Shown piece by piece: positions 42,031-52,795 of a DNA stretch of 64,000 nt. Position 1 is the stretch's first letter; every line of letters begins with the position of its first letter. The notes under the pieces are model-generated. The model was not told where the DNA came from. It saw nothing but the letters and a program-made list of their open reading frames with translations, and ran no database searches. This DNA is from Limosilactobacillus difficilis. Its GTDB lineage: Bacteria > Bacillota > Bacilli > Lactobacillales > Lactobacillaceae. Location: positions 1-64,000 of the forward strand of contig NZ_CANDNU010000003.1 in the NCBI RefSeq assembly GCF_947387495.1, given 5' to 3'. The position numbers were made by a program, and so were the translations under genes.

Positions 42031-42059
42031 CGATTTTTTTAAGGAAAGGAGGTAAAACA

Positions 42060-45000
42060 TTGAAAGTTCAAAATGAGATGTCCACGCGAATCAGTGTGGA
42101 CGCGGTTGCCGCAATTGGTTCAATGTCAGCATTTCGGAACGCCATTCGGGGCGCTAGTGATGCCTGGCGTGCCCAAGAAACTGCTCTACGTAACTCTGGC
42201 AATTACACGGAAGCTGCCACAGCCCGCATTCGTGGCTTGAACCAAGTTATTGACCTGCAAAAAGCTAAAGTTAGTGAACTACGGCAACGCCAGGAAGGCT
42301 TGGATACTTCTAATCAAAAGCAAGCCGCTCAGTTCTTAAAGTTGGAACGGCAGATTCAACAGGCTAATCGACAGCTGTCTAGCTATGAAAGCCAAGCAAC
42401 TAAAGCACGCAATGCCGCGCGTTATCAAGCCTCTGGACTGGCAGAATTACAAGCCAGTTATCGACGTTCCCAATCCGCTTCTGCCGCATATGTGGCTCGT
42501 CTTACTGCTGAAGGGCGTTCGGCTAGTGCGACGGTGGAGCGCTACCGGCAGTTGCGGTCGAGCTTAATTAATTTGGAGTCTCAGTACCGCAAACAAGAAT
42601 TCATGTTGCGCCAAGTAGCTAACGAATCCGGGAAAGATTCAGAAGCATATGTAAAACAGCGTGAGCAACTAGATAAAACTGCTGCTTCTATTGCCAAAAC
42701 ACGCACTGAAATGCGGTCATTATCTAGTGAAGAAGCACGACTACGACCGACTGGCATTAATCGAATTGACAATGCAGTAGTTAAACTGAATGATCAGACT
42801 GCTCAAATGCGTACGCGGATGCGGAGTGCATTTGATGCCATCAAAAACAATGCTATGGGCATTGCCGGTACGATTGGCACAATTGGCGCAGCTATGGTTT
42901 CATCAGCTCGCAAAGCCGGTGCGATTCAAAAAACAATGGTTGAAAACCAGAATTTGATGACCACTGCTGGTGAAAAATCAGCGGCCGCTCAACGCGAAGT
43001 GAATCAGATGTATTCTGACGGTGAAAAATATTCCGTCCAATATGGTGTTTCACAAAAGACAATCGCTGATGGTTATCAAGAATTAATCAAACGTGGTTAT
43101 GATGGGCGGCAATCTTTAGGTGCTATGAAGTCGATTTTGGAAGCATCACGTGCTTCTGGAGACGACTTTAATGACACCATGAAAGTCACGACTTCTACGC
43201 TTGAAGCCTTTGGAATGCGTTCCGAAACTACTGCGGGAATGATGCGGAATACTGCCCAAGCCGCTGATGTACTGGCTAAAGCTGCTGATGTTACTTCAAC
43301 TAGCTTCAAAAGTATTGGGGTTGGCATGGAATATGCTGGATCTTCTGCCAAGCAATCTGGCGTTTCAATGCGTGAAACAGCAGCTGCATTAGGTGTACTT
43401 TCAAACAATGGCTTGGAAGCATCTCAAGCTGGTACCGGGTTACAACGTATTCTTTCACGGTTGTCCGCTCCAACCTCAACAGCTACGGCTGAGTTAAAGA
43501 AGTATAACTTGTCTATTGACGACTTCAAAACAAAGAGTGGCCAGCTGAAACCGATTTCCGCTATTTTCCAAGATATTAATGCTCACGTGCCGAAAGCCGA
43601 GCGACTAGAAGTCTTTAACAAGGTATTCGGGCAGACTGCTCAAAACGCAGCAGGTATTCTTTCACGTACGGCGGCGCTAAACCGTGAGAATAGCCAATCA
43701 TTGCAGCATGTGGAAGACCAATTAAAGACCGCATATTCAGAAGATTACGTTGGTAAGATGGCACGCCGGAATATGAATTCTGCTAAGAATTCATCTGATC
43801 GATTTAAGTATGCTGTACAAGCTATTCAAATTGAAATTGGACGTAACATGTTACCTGCCATTTCACGTGCTTCTGCCGCAATGGCTAATGCTTTTGCCAA
43901 GAAAGATACTCAGCAGGGCTTAAAAACGATTGCTAAAGGAATCGGTGATGTGGCAAATGCTGCTGTTTCAATGCTTGAATTCCTTGGCAAGCATACCACT
44001 ACGGTTAAAGTATTTGGTGCTGCTTTACTAGCTGCTTTTGGGGCCGCTAAATTACTTGATGCAATTGGTACAACGCGCAAACGTATTGATAATTTACGTG
44101 CTGTCATTAGTAAAATCCCAATTCATAAGAAAACCACTGTCGAAGCAGATACTGCTACGGCTAAGCGCAATGTAGATGACGTGAAGTCTACTATGGATCG
44201 GGTTCCTAAGACTAAGACAAGCAAGGTCGATGTTGACACTCGTCAAGCTAATACAAATGTCAATACTACTAAGCGTGGTTTGGAGACTATTCCTAGAACT
44301 AAGACTTCACGTGTAAACGTAGATACGCGCCAGGCTACTACAAACATAAAAGAGGTTGGCGTGGCATCAAAAACAGCCGCGACAACCTCAAAGATTAGTT
44401 TTGCTTCAATTAAAGCGGCTGGTGTCAGTTCTATTTCTGCGATTGGCATGGCAGTGCGAGCTAATCCGCTTGGTGCTTTAATTACTGGTATTCAGCTTGC
44501 TAGTGTTGCATTCTCCGCGTTGTATAACCACAGTAAGACTTTTCGCCGCTTCGTTAATGGCTTGGCTTCTACCGCTAAATCAGGCATGAAGAAAGTTGGT
44601 AACTTCTTTACTAGCGGATTCCGGTCAATCGGTCGTGCTATGCAAAACAACACGAAGACTCAACAACGCGCCCAGCGCCAACAAGTTCGCCAGCAAGAAC
44701 AAGCTAACCGGCAAATGCAACGAAGCTGGAACAGCTTCAGTCGAACGACTAGTCGCACTGTTTCTAATATGTGGCGAGGCATTGGCCGTACTGCTTCAAA
44801 CGGTTGGCGTGGTCTGACTCGTACTGCTAATAATGGTGGCCGAACGGTTAGACGCACCTGGAATAACATGAGCCGCACAGTTGGCCGTACTTCACAGACG
44901 ATGTGGAGAGCGTTATCGCGAGGTGCTACGAATGGCTGGCGGACTGTTGAACGCGCCGCTCAAAACGGGAGTAATCGAGTTCACAACTGGTATGAACGCT

Positions 45001-46631
45001 TAAGGAATAATACCAGCCGGACAGTTCAAGCAATGGCTCGGGAACATCCACGTACATTCCAGGCCATGTATAAGACAATCGAAGATCGCTCCAAGATGTG
45101 GCATGATCTGACATCTGGGCATTGGAACCGTTTGTCTGATGATACTCAAGATATTGCTAAAGATATGAGCAATGAATCTCGTTCAATTTTTAGTGATATG
45201 TATGACAAACTGAACAGTATTACTGGTGGTCGTCTTGGCGATATTCTTAATGCTTGGAAAAAGCATTTTTCAGATGTTATTGGCACGATTACTAGTAGTC
45301 AGAATCCTGTACATAGTGCCTTTATGGGTGTCCTGCGTGGTATTGCTACGCCATTCTCGAACATCATCAAAGGGATCGCTAACGGGATTAATTGGATTGC
45401 CGATAAAATCGGTGGTTCCCATATTTCAGCTGATTTTAGCTTGAATGGTTTTGCTAAAGGTACGCCAAATGGTGGGATTTTACATAACCAAATCGCTTTG
45501 CTTAATGATGGTGATGGCCCTCATTATCAAGAAATGGTTCATAAAGCGGCTACTGGTAAGACTTTTATGCTTCCTGCTAAGCGGAACATCATCATGCCAT
45601 TGGAAAAAGGCGATGAAGTGCTTGACGGTGAAAATTCTCATCGTCTAGCTAATGCCATGCATATTGCGATTCCACATGCTAGTGGTGCAATTGGTGATTT
45701 CTTTAGTGGAGTATTTAATGCTGCTAAGGACGCTGCTGAAGATGCTATGGACTGGGTTGATAAGGCCCTTAAAAATGTTGTCGAATTTGGTACTGAGCTG
45801 TTCCATCATTTTGTAGAAGCAGTACCTGGGTCAAAAGACAACGGCCACGAATTTAGCCAAGATTTGCATAATAGCCTGCCAGGTTATTTTGCTCGAATTG
45901 GTCAAGCGTGGTTAAAGAAACAGTTGGAACAGATGCAAGATGATAATGGCGATTCCATTACACCAGAAATGATTCGTAAAGCCGCTGCTTTAGTTCATGA
46001 AACAGTTTCTGATTCGGAAATTCAAAGAATCATTAATGTTGCTGTTCATGAATCTGGCAATCGTTCTAGAGGTGTGCAAAATAACTGGGACTCAAACGCT
46101 AAAGCCGGTACACCGTCAAAAGGTGTTTTACAGTTTATTGATCCTACCTTTAATACTTATGCTGTTAAGGGACACCACGACATCTGGAAAGCTTTTGATC
46201 AAGTCTTAGCTTTATTGAATGATAGTAACTGGCGATCAGATATCCATACAGGTGGTTGGGGGCCAACTGGCGCTCCTCGTGGATATGCTGATGGTGGTCT
46301 GGTCAGCCGGCATGGTTTATATGAAGTCGCTGAAGGCAATAATCCTGAAATGATCATTCCATTAGATCAGTCGAAGCGTGGCCGTGCTTATGATTTGTTG
46401 AGCCAAGTCATTGCTCGGTTTAAGAGCGAAGATTCAGTACCTGCTAATAGCGATAATCAACAGATTCAGATCATTAGTAAGAAGTTCGACACTGTCTTGT
46501 CGCAAAATCAGCAGTTGATCAATTTGCTGGACAAGTTGATTGGCGTCACTGACTCAGCTAACGACCCAACTGCTCGGTACAAACGTACCCAACGAGATGT
46601 TAACTTGGCACAAATTCAATCATTTATTTAG
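42060..46631 (+). CDS. Tail tape measure protein with lytic transglycosylase domain
   Basis: The 1,523-residue ruler that sets tail length. An N-terminal coiled coil is followed by the TP901-type core (about residues 260-620). Next come hydrophobic helices, then tandem repeats around KTKTSKVDVDTRQA. A tryptophan-rich repeat region (about 885-990) has SWNSFSRTTSRTVSNMW-like units. Near the C-terminus (about 1310-1420) is an SLT-like domain (INVAVHESGNRSRGV, GVLQFIDPTFNTYA) that could open peptidoglycan during DNA entry. The start is TTG 42060 after AAAGGAGG; an upstream in-frame ATG (42003) lies in the terminator. Confidence 0.93.
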   Translation: MKVQNEMSTRISVDAVAAIGSMSAFRNAIRGASDAWRAQETALRNSGNYTEAATARIRGLNQVIDLQKAKVSELRQRQEGLDTSNQKQAAQFLKLERQIQQANRQLSSYESQATKARNAARYQASGLAELQASYRRSQSASAAYVARLTAEGRSASATVERYRQLRSSLINLESQYRKQEFMLRQVANESGKDSEAYVKQREQLDKTAASIAKTRTEMRSLSSEEARLRPTGINRIDNAVVKLNDQTAQMRTRMRSAFDAIKNNAMGIAGTIGTIGAAMVSSARKAGAIQKTMVENQNLMTTAGEKSAAAQREVNQMYSDGEKYSVQYGVSQKTIADGYQELIKRGYDGRQSLGAMKSILEASRASGDDFNDTMKVTTSTLEAFGMRSETTAGMMRNTAQAADVLAKAADVTSTSFKSIGVGMEYAGSSAKQSGVSMRETAAALGVLSNNGLEASQAGTGLQRILSRLSAPTSTATAELKKYNLSIDDFKTKSGQLKPISAIFQDINAHVPKAERLEVFNKVFGQTAQNAAGILSRTAALNRENSQSLQHVEDQLKTAYSEDYVGKMARRNMNSAKNSSDRFKYAVQAIQIEIGRNMLPAISRASAAMANAFAKKDTQQGLKTIAKGIGDVANAAVSMLEFLGKHTTTVKVFGAALLAAFGAAKLLDAIGTTRKRIDNLRAVISKIPIHKKTTVEADTATAKRNVDDVKSTMDRVPKTKTSKVDVDTRQANTNVNTTKRGLETIPRTKTSRVNVDTRQATTNIKEVGVASKTAATTSKISFASIKAAGVSSISAIGMAVRANPLGALITGIQLASVAFSALYNHSKTFRRFVNGLASTAKSGMKKVGNFFTSGFRSIGRAMQNNTKTQQRAQRQQVRQQEQANRQMQRSWNSFSRTTSRTVSNMWRGIGRTASNGWRGLTRTANNGGRTVRRTWNNMSRTVGRTSQTMWRALSRGATNGWRTVERAAQNGSNRVHNWYERLRNNTSRTVQAMAREHPRTFQAMYKTIEDRSKMWHDLTSGHWNRLSDDTQDIAKDMSNESRSIFSDMYDKLNSITGGRLGDILNAWKKHFSDVIGTITSSQNPVHSAFMGVLRGIATPFSNIIKGIANGINWIADKIGGSHISADFSLNGFAKGTPNGGILHNQIALLNDGDGPHYQEMVHKAATGKTFMLPAKRNIIMPLEKGDEVLDGENSHRLANAMHIAIPHASGAIGDFFSGVFNAAKDAAEDAMDWVDKALKNVVEFGTELFHHFVEAVPGSKDNGHEFSQDLHNSLPGYFARIGQAWLKKQLEQMQDDNGDSITPEMIRKAAALVHETVSDSEIQRIINVAVHESGNRSRGVQNNWDSNAKAGTPSKGVLQFIDPTFNTYAVKGHHDIWKAFDQVLALLNDSNWRSDIHTGGWGPTGAPRGYADGGLVSRHGLYEVAEGNNPEMIIPLDQSKRGRAYDLLSQVIARFKSEDSVPANSDNQQIQIISKKFDTVLSQNQQLINLLDKLIGVTDSANDPTARYKRTQRDVNLAQIQSFI

Positions 46632-46641
46632 GAGGTGAATC

Positions 46642-47514
46642 ATGGCTGGCAAAGATTTAGATTTAAGTGAAATTAGTTTACTTACGCCTTCACTTTTTGT
46701 TAAACCTCCGCAAGGGGATGAAGTGAATGTGTCTGATGTGATACCGGGGCTGACCTTTCTAGGCGATGATTCGGATCCAGTAATGACTAATACTTATACC
46801 AATGATGCTGGTACTGATGGGCAGTCTTATTCTTACTCACAAATTAGTAATAACGTAGTGACTGCACGCTTTAACATTGATTTTAGTGATTGGTATGACT
46901 ATAAAATGAAGAAACATGAAATTGCACGTTTCTTCATGCAAAAAGGATTGTACCGGATCAGGACTGATGCTGAACCGGGCATTGTTAAATATGTTCGAGC
47001 TGGCAATTTTACGATTGAAACTCCACAGGCTAAAACCAATGCGGAGTTTTCTATTCCATTTGATAATCCATCAGGGGTGAAATGGTCGTACGCTTATTCT
47101 GATGAAGCGATGGACTATAGTAACAACGCTTGGCAGGTAGGGATGAACTTACCAAACGGCCAAAACTTAAAGTATCACTTTGTTGATCAGCATCGTTTCA
47201 AAGTGTACAACGCCAGTGATATTACAATTGATCCACGCCAAAGATACCCGTTGCAGATTATTGTAACGGGTTTTAATGGCTTGTTTGATATTGTAAATCG
47301 AACGACTGGTGACGAATTTATTTATGATAAGAGTCTGTCGGCAAGTGACGAGCTGGTTTTGAATGGAATGGAAACCAGAGTCAATGGGAAACTAGCAAAT
47401 GGTAGTACAAATCTTGCGTGGATTCGATTACAACCGAAGTGGAACGAGTTTACGATCTATGGTTACAATCCAGTCGATATTCGTTTCCATTTTCGTTTTG
47501 TTTATTTGAACTAA
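46642..47514 (+). CDS. Distal tail protein (Dit)
   Basis: A 290-residue baseplate hub protein that joins the tail tube to the tail lysin. Visible pattern: PGLTFLGDDSDPVMTNTYTN, then KKHEIARFFMQKGLYRIRTD and a galectin-like C-terminal half ending RFHFRFVYLN. AGGAGGTG precedes the ATG. Its place between tape measure and tail lysin supports the call. Confidence 0.88.
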   Translation: MAGKDLDLSEISLLTPSLFVKPPQGDEVNVSDVIPGLTFLGDDSDPVMTNTYTNDAGTDGQSYSYSQISNNVVTARFNIDFSDWYDYKMKKHEIARFFMQKGLYRIRTDAEPGIVKYVRAGNFTIETPQAKTNAEFSIPFDNPSGVKWSYAYSDEAMDYSNNAWQVGMNLPNGQNLKYHFVDQHRFKVYNASDITIDPRQRYPLQIIVTGFNGLFDIVNRTTGDEFIYDKSLSASDELVLNGMETRVNGKLANGSTNLAWIRLQPKWNEFTIYGYNPVDIRFHFRFVYLN

Positions 47515-47526
47515 GGAGGTGTGAAT

Positions 47527-50169
47527 TTGGCGATTACAGAATTGCAAGCCTTAGAAGAACATCGTTACTTTTACTTTGGCTTTGAATCACACCCCACAGA
47601 AGACAGCCCCTGGCAGGCAACACCGGTTACTGCGTATTCAGATAATCTTGTCCAGTGGGAAACCATTGCACATCATCCAGAACTTGGTAATCTCCGTGAT
47701 GGCTACGTTAAAAAGATCGGTGATGTGTATTACATCATTGGTACTGATGATTTTTATAAGACTACCGACTGGATATCATTTAAAAGGCTTTCCTGGCTTA
47801 ATGGCGTTAGTCAGTATCGTAATGTGTGGGCACCTGAACTCTTCCAGGATATTAGTGGCAACTGGCATATCGTATTCTGCGCTGGTAGTAATTTAGACGG
47901 CGATTTTGGCGTTTATGTTACTGACTTTGACCCGGCAACGGATTCGATTGGTACGACCAACTCACCAATTCAGATTCGCACTGATGACGATGTAAATACC
48001 TGGCGGATTGACCCAGATATCACGCTCATCGATGGAGTTTATTACTTAGTGCTGGCCGGGAACTATGTTTTTAGCTCCCCTGATTATTTAGGGCCTTATC
48101 AAAAGTTCCCTGCTAATTTTGCCGCTACTCCTCAGAAATACGGGCGAAATTATAGTAATTTGGCTAATTGGAGCGAAGGGCCAGATATGTTCGTTGACGG
48201 CGACAGTGTAAGGCTGTTCGCTGACCAAACTGCTAGTGGCTTGGTATTTCGCTCAGCAACTAAAGATAATCTTTTTGATTGGTCTGATGTTGCTAAGACT
48301 CATGCGCATTTTGCAATGCGTCATGGGTCTATTTTGGTTAATGAAAAAGTCAGCGCTAAAACCGATGAAGATTTGAGTGACCTACCAAAATTCGACACTC
48401 GAATGACTATTCAAGGTGTTCAAGCCGATTCACCAGTTGCTTTGACTTGCTACATGAAAAACAGCTTTGAGTATCAATATGAAGATAATCAAACGAATCA
48501 AATTCAGTTTGTGGCCTATGATGATGGCTCACCGTCTTTTGCATATATTGCTAATGAATCGACAGTAATGTTTAACAATGACCTTTTCATAATCAAAAAC
48601 ATTGAAGAGGACGATGAGGGAATTGGTTTGTACACTGTCACGATGATGCAGTATGTCAATAGTGAGATCGGTCGTGTTCGTCAACGCAATACGCGAAGCG
48701 GAGTACTGACCTACTCTGTACAAGATGTGCTTGACTATTTCTTAAATGATAAGGTGGCCAACCCGTTTGGTTTCACCTATCAGGTGTTTGGTGATTTTGA
48801 CAAACAGCAAATTGAAAATCTCGGTGCCTGCTCTGGTAAAGACATGGTTTCTAAAATTATTGAAACGTGGCCAGGAACGATTATTTACCCACACTGGAAA
48901 ACGCTAAACGTGTTTGCCCCTGGATCGTTCGCTAAAAATTATCAACGACGAATCGTATATAAGTACAATTCTTCTGACATGAAATTGACTGAAGACAGCA
49001 CTGGCATTGTTAATCAAGTGCTGGCAATTGGTGCTACGAAAGAAGAAGACACTGACAATGAGTCTGCGGATAACAGCAGTTTATCAATTACACACCCCGT
49101 AGAAACTATTACGACAGGAGTGGATAATACATCCACCTTTCAAGCTGACGCTAAGAAGTATCTTGGTGTTCCGTATGTTTGGGGTGGTCATAATAAGGCT
49201 AATCCCTGGGCTGGCATGGATTGCTCTGGTTATGTTTCTCAGGTTTATCACGATTTTGGTATTGAAATTCCAGCTTATACTGTGTCGATGGAATCAGATT
49301 TCTATACAATTCCACGATCCCAAGTCAAGGCTGGTGATGTCGGATTTTATGGGTCACATGGAAGTAGTTATCATATTGCCTTAATGCTGGATAACTCTAC
49401 GATGATTTATGAACCACAGCCAGGGGAGTCTTGTAAAACGGCGCCGATTGACAGTTACTCACCCAGTTGGTTTGGGCGGAATGATCAAATGCAAGCTAAG
49501 ATCAACACTAAAAAGACTGAAACGGTCGAAGGCGAACACATTACTTATCATGACGATTACAGTGCTTCACAAGTTTCAACAACAGCTGAGTATTATTTCC
49601 AGCCGTTTATCGTTCAAGACAACCATTCGATTCAGCAATGGGGATTGCACCCAGGTGAAGATGTTCAAGACGACCGTTTCAAAGATCCAAATGCGATGGC
49701 AGCTTATGCATTAAAACAGCTGAATACTGATCCGACAATTAGTGTGGAAGTTGTTATGCATACTAATATCCAACCAATCCCAGGAGAACAGGCGTATCTT
49801 ACGATTCCCGAGCGAGGAACGTTAGCAACAGGTAGCTCGTCTACTACCTCGTCTACTACACAGAGTGCTTATAACACCACAGTGACTGCGGTTGGTTTTA
49901 CCTGGTATCCATTTGACTCAGCTCAGGGAACAGATATTACGTTTGATAACTTGCAAGCGTCAATATTGCACGCTAATACCACGTCGTATATCAATTCCCG
50001 CCTGGAAAAGCTTGCTAACCAGGTGCTTGATCGAATGCCGGAAATTTATTACTCCAGGTCTGATCCGTCCGCCACTCAGCAGGTTTCTAACGGTGCCATT
50101 TGGGTTCGACCAGCAGAAGATGATGTAACTGATGATGAAGAAAAAGGAAGTGATAACAGTGGCAAATGA
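47527..50169 (+). CDS. Tail-associated lysin with N-terminal GH43-like and central NlpC/P60 domains
   Basis: An 880-residue tail tip protein. Residues 1-270 look like a five-bladed propeller glycosidase of the GH43 type: LRDGYVKKIGDVYYIIGT (candidate base D58), NVWAPELFQDISGNWHIVF, RIDPDITLIDGVYYLVLAGN (D162) and WSEGPDMF (acid E217). The gp27-like tail hub follows (about 285-520). An NlpC/P60 endopeptidase (about 537-650) has Cys in AGMDCSGYVSQVYH and His in SSYHIALML. The start TTG 47527 has AGGAGG seven bases upstream. The protein may clear surface polysaccharide and then peptidoglycan. Confidence 0.85.
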   Translation: MAITELQALEEHRYFYFGFESHPTEDSPWQATPVTAYSDNLVQWETIAHHPELGNLRDGYVKKIGDVYYIIGTDDFYKTTDWISFKRLSWLNGVSQYRNVWAPELFQDISGNWHIVFCAGSNLDGDFGVYVTDFDPATDSIGTTNSPIQIRTDDDVNTWRIDPDITLIDGVYYLVLAGNYVFSSPDYLGPYQKFPANFAATPQKYGRNYSNLANWSEGPDMFVDGDSVRLFADQTASGLVFRSATKDNLFDWSDVAKTHAHFAMRHGSILVNEKVSAKTDEDLSDLPKFDTRMTIQGVQADSPVALTCYMKNSFEYQYEDNQTNQIQFVAYDDGSPSFAYIANESTVMFNNDLFIIKNIEEDDEGIGLYTVTMMQYVNSEIGRVRQRNTRSGVLTYSVQDVLDYFLNDKVANPFGFTYQVFGDFDKQQIENLGACSGKDMVSKIIETWPGTIIYPHWKTLNVFAPGSFAKNYQRRIVYKYNSSDMKLTEDSTGIVNQVLAIGATKEEDTDNESADNSSLSITHPVETITTGVDNTSTFQADAKKYLGVPYVWGGHNKANPWAGMDCSGYVSQVYHDFGIEIPAYTVSMESDFYTIPRSQVKAGDVGFYGSHGSSYHIALMLDNSTMIYEPQPGESCKTAPIDSYSPSWFGRNDQMQAKINTKKTETVEGEHITYHDDYSASQVSTTAEYYFQPFIVQDNHSIQQWGLHPGEDVQDDRFKDPNAMAAYALKQLNTDPTISVEVVMHTNIQPIPGEQAYLTIPERGTLATGSSSTTSSTTQSAYNTTVTAVGFTWYPFDSAQGTDITFDNLQASILHANTTSYINSRLEKLANQVLDRMPEIYYSRSDPSATQQVSNGAIWVRPAEDDVTDDEEKGSDNSGK

Positions 50170-52795
50170 TATTTTGCAACCGCATAGTGATGAAACAGTG
50201 TCTAAAAACATTGCCGACCATAAGCGGCCATTGCAAACATCGGTCATGTCAAATGGCAAGTGGTATAACATCAGTAACACTTTGTTACAGATGAATGACC
50301 GTGAAGATCTTCATAAGGTTTCAAAAATCGTTCAGCAGCACCAAGCGGATATTACTAATGCTGAAAAAACTGCCAACGATGCGCATAGTGAAGCCCAAAA
50401 GGCTATCGATAATAGCACGGTGGCTTCTAACGCCGCTTCTGAAGTAAGTACTGCGGTCAGCGATGCTAAGTCTACAGCTTCTGATGCGCATTCAGCGGCG
50501 GTAACTGCACAAAGCAATGCTAGTGCGGCATTGTCAACAGCAAGCGGGGCAATTCACTCTGCTGAAACTGAAATTGACAAGGCTAAAGCTAATGCTTCAA
50601 CAGCTTTGTCGACGGCTAATGTGGCTAGTAATGCCGCCAGTTCTAATGCTTTAGAAATCAGTAAGACAAACAGTGCAATTGCACTGAAAGCTGATTCTTC
50701 GGCAGTAGACGTAGTAAAGTCACAGGTTACTAGCACTTCTACACTAGCTAGTCAAAATGCTAACGAGTTGCAAACAAAGGCTAATGAATCTGATGTAGAT
50801 GCACTGAAGAAAACTGTTGATACTCATACCACAGAAATTGATCAGAACAGCAAGCAGATTGCTTTGAAAGCTAATTCTTCTGATGTGGACGAAGTTAAGA
50901 AAACAGTGACTAGCCAAGCCGCTGAGATTTCAGCAACCAGCAGTGAAGTAGCTACTAAGGCTAGTCAAACGACAGTTGACAGTTTGTCGGGAGCTGTGTC
51001 GCAGAATACTGCATCGATTAAGACGAACGCCGATAATATCACCAGCAAGGTTACCCGTGATGATGTTTCGGGGATGCTGAAAGACGGTAGTTATGCAACG
51101 GAGAAATACGTCCAAACTACTGCCAAGCAAACTGCTGATAGCTTTAATCAGAGTGTCGTAGATCTGAACGGTAAAATCACAAACGTTAACCAGTCTATCG
51201 ATGGACTGCGGACTGATGTAAAGGGTAAAGCTGACCAGTCAGCACTAACGCAATTGTCAGGTGTGGTTGATTCTAAAGTTTCTAGCAAAGACTTTGAAAC
51301 TGAACGCACGCAACTTAGCAATGCGATTAATGATCGTGTTTCTAAAGGTGATGTGATCAGTCAGATCAATCAGGAAGCTGGTGGCAACACCTTGATTCAA
51401 GTAGCAAACGGAAAGGGGGAGTTGCTTTTGGACGCTGATAGTACGGTATTTTCTGGGAAGGCATTTATTCCGGGGGCTTCGATTGCATCACTAAGTGCTG
51501 ATAAAATCACTGCCGGCCTTTTAAATGGCGTAAGTTTACAGATTCATGGTCTCGATGGTGTTACCACTTACACATTAACAAAGAATGATCAAGATATTGT
51601 TTATAAGACAGGTATTAGTCCAATTACAGGAAAAAAGTTTGGCTATAAAATTGTAGTAGCTCATGGCAAAAATCCGGAAAAAGAAGGCACAAAGACTTTA
51701 GCATTTGATTATGCTAATGAAGTCGATGGGGATAATGGCACAGCTGCAATCGAAAAGCAGTTTAATGATGACTTATCAAAAGCTCAGAAAGACGCTACGA
51801 TTCAAAAGAGCGAGGAGTACAATTACTCAACTCTAATTGATGACACAGGGTTAAAAACTAATAATGCTCAAATTCTCGGGGGCAGTTTAGTTTTAAGCAG
51901 TGGAGATAATAATGAGACCCGGTTAGACAAAAAAGGATTGGTTTCGTATCAATCCGTTTTAGGTAAAATAGACTCACCTGGTGGTCCAATTGCTCCACAG
52001 AATTATTTCCGTAATTCTCGTTTCTGGAATGGTACTTTGTCATTTAGTGCTTCTATCAATCCACTGAAAAATGCTGAATGGTCAGAACATGTATCGTCCA
52101 TTTATGGCACGCCTTTTGAAGATGGAAACTATTATGATACTGACTTGCATATTAATGCTAGTGGAAGATTACAACTTGGAGCTAACAATGACGATGAGTT
52201 GATTCTTCTTTCTGAGAATCCAACTTATACTCATCCTGATGGAACACTAGCAGAAAAATATGTTGATATTAGCAACGAAACCACAAGTGGCTTTTGGTTT
52301 AGAAATAATGTGTACTCTGAAAAACAGGTTGGCGGTGACCAGTTAATCGTATTTAATGGCGGCACTACTCATGGCCGCTTTGATTTTAATGAGAACTACA
52401 CTACTTATGAAAACGGCGACGCTAACGGCTTTTGGATCAAAGACACTGATCTGTGGGTCGATGGTACGGTTCACGGCGGTAGCTGGGTTCAAACCTCCAC
52501 GCTTTCTAAGAAGACTAACCTCACAAAGCTGGATCCTCAAAAAGCTTTAGACACTATTAATAATACTGACATCTACGATTATCAGTACAAGCGTGACGGC
52601 AAAGATGGTCGTCATTACGCTTCACTGGTAATTGATGATGTACATGAAAAGCCCCAGACGAAGACGCCTGAGGCTTTTGTTAGTGCTGAAGGCGATGGTC
52701 GTGATGATGGGACACAACTTGCTTACTTGACTGCTGCTGTGCAATTGATTGATCAGCGACTAAAGAAACTGGAGGATAAAAATGGATGCGAATAA
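50159..52795 (+). CDS. Long tail fiber/baseplate protein with C-terminal chaperone-like domain
   Basis: An 878-residue fiber. The N-terminal 450 residues are Ala/Ser/Asp-rich coiled coil with repeats such as LKANSSDVDEVKKTV. Beta-rich segments follow. The C-terminus (STLSKKTNLTKLDPQKALDT, then QLAYLTAAVQLIDQRLKKLE) resembles the S74-type intramolecular chaperone that trimerises and cleaves itself from fibers. GTG 50159 has AAGGAAG eight bases upstream, and the gene overlaps the tail lysin. Confidence 0.82.
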   Translation: MANDILQPHSDETVSKNIADHKRPLQTSVMSNGKWYNISNTLLQMNDREDLHKVSKIVQQHQADITNAEKTANDAHSEAQKAIDNSTVASNAASEVSTAVSDAKSTASDAHSAAVTAQSNASAALSTASGAIHSAETEIDKAKANASTALSTANVASNAASSNALEISKTNSAIALKADSSAVDVVKSQVTSTSTLASQNANELQTKANESDVDALKKTVDTHTTEIDQNSKQIALKANSSDVDEVKKTVTSQAAEISATSSEVATKASQTTVDSLSGAVSQNTASIKTNADNITSKVTRDDVSGMLKDGSYATEKYVQTTAKQTADSFNQSVVDLNGKITNVNQSIDGLRTDVKGKADQSALTQLSGVVDSKVSSKDFETERTQLSNAINDRVSKGDVISQINQEAGGNTLIQVANGKGELLLDADSTVFSGKAFIPGASIASLSADKITAGLLNGVSLQIHGLDGVTTYTLTKNDQDIVYKTGISPITGKKFGYKIVVAHGKNPEKEGTKTLAFDYANEVDGDNGTAAIEKQFNDDLSKAQKDATIQKSEEYNYSTLIDDTGLKTNNAQILGGSLVLSSGDNNETRLDKKGLVSYQSVLGKIDSPGGPIAPQNYFRNSRFWNGTLSFSASINPLKNAEWSEHVSSIYGTPFEDGNYYDTDLHINASGRLQLGANNDDELILLSENPTYTHPDGTLAEKYVDISNETTSGFWFRNNVYSEKQVGGDQLIVFNGGTTHGRFDFNENYTTYENGDANGFWIKDTDLWVDGTVHGGSWVQTSTLSKKTNLTKLDPQKALDTINNTDIYDYQYKRDGKDGRHYASLVIDDVHEKPQTKTPEAFVSAEGDGRDDGTQLAYLTAAVQLIDQRLKKLEDKNGCE

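Noticed and set aside
42003-42059. Longer N-terminus for the tape measure protein
   Set aside because: The extension lies within a terminator hairpin and T-run, and AAAGGAGG is correctly placed for TTG 42060.
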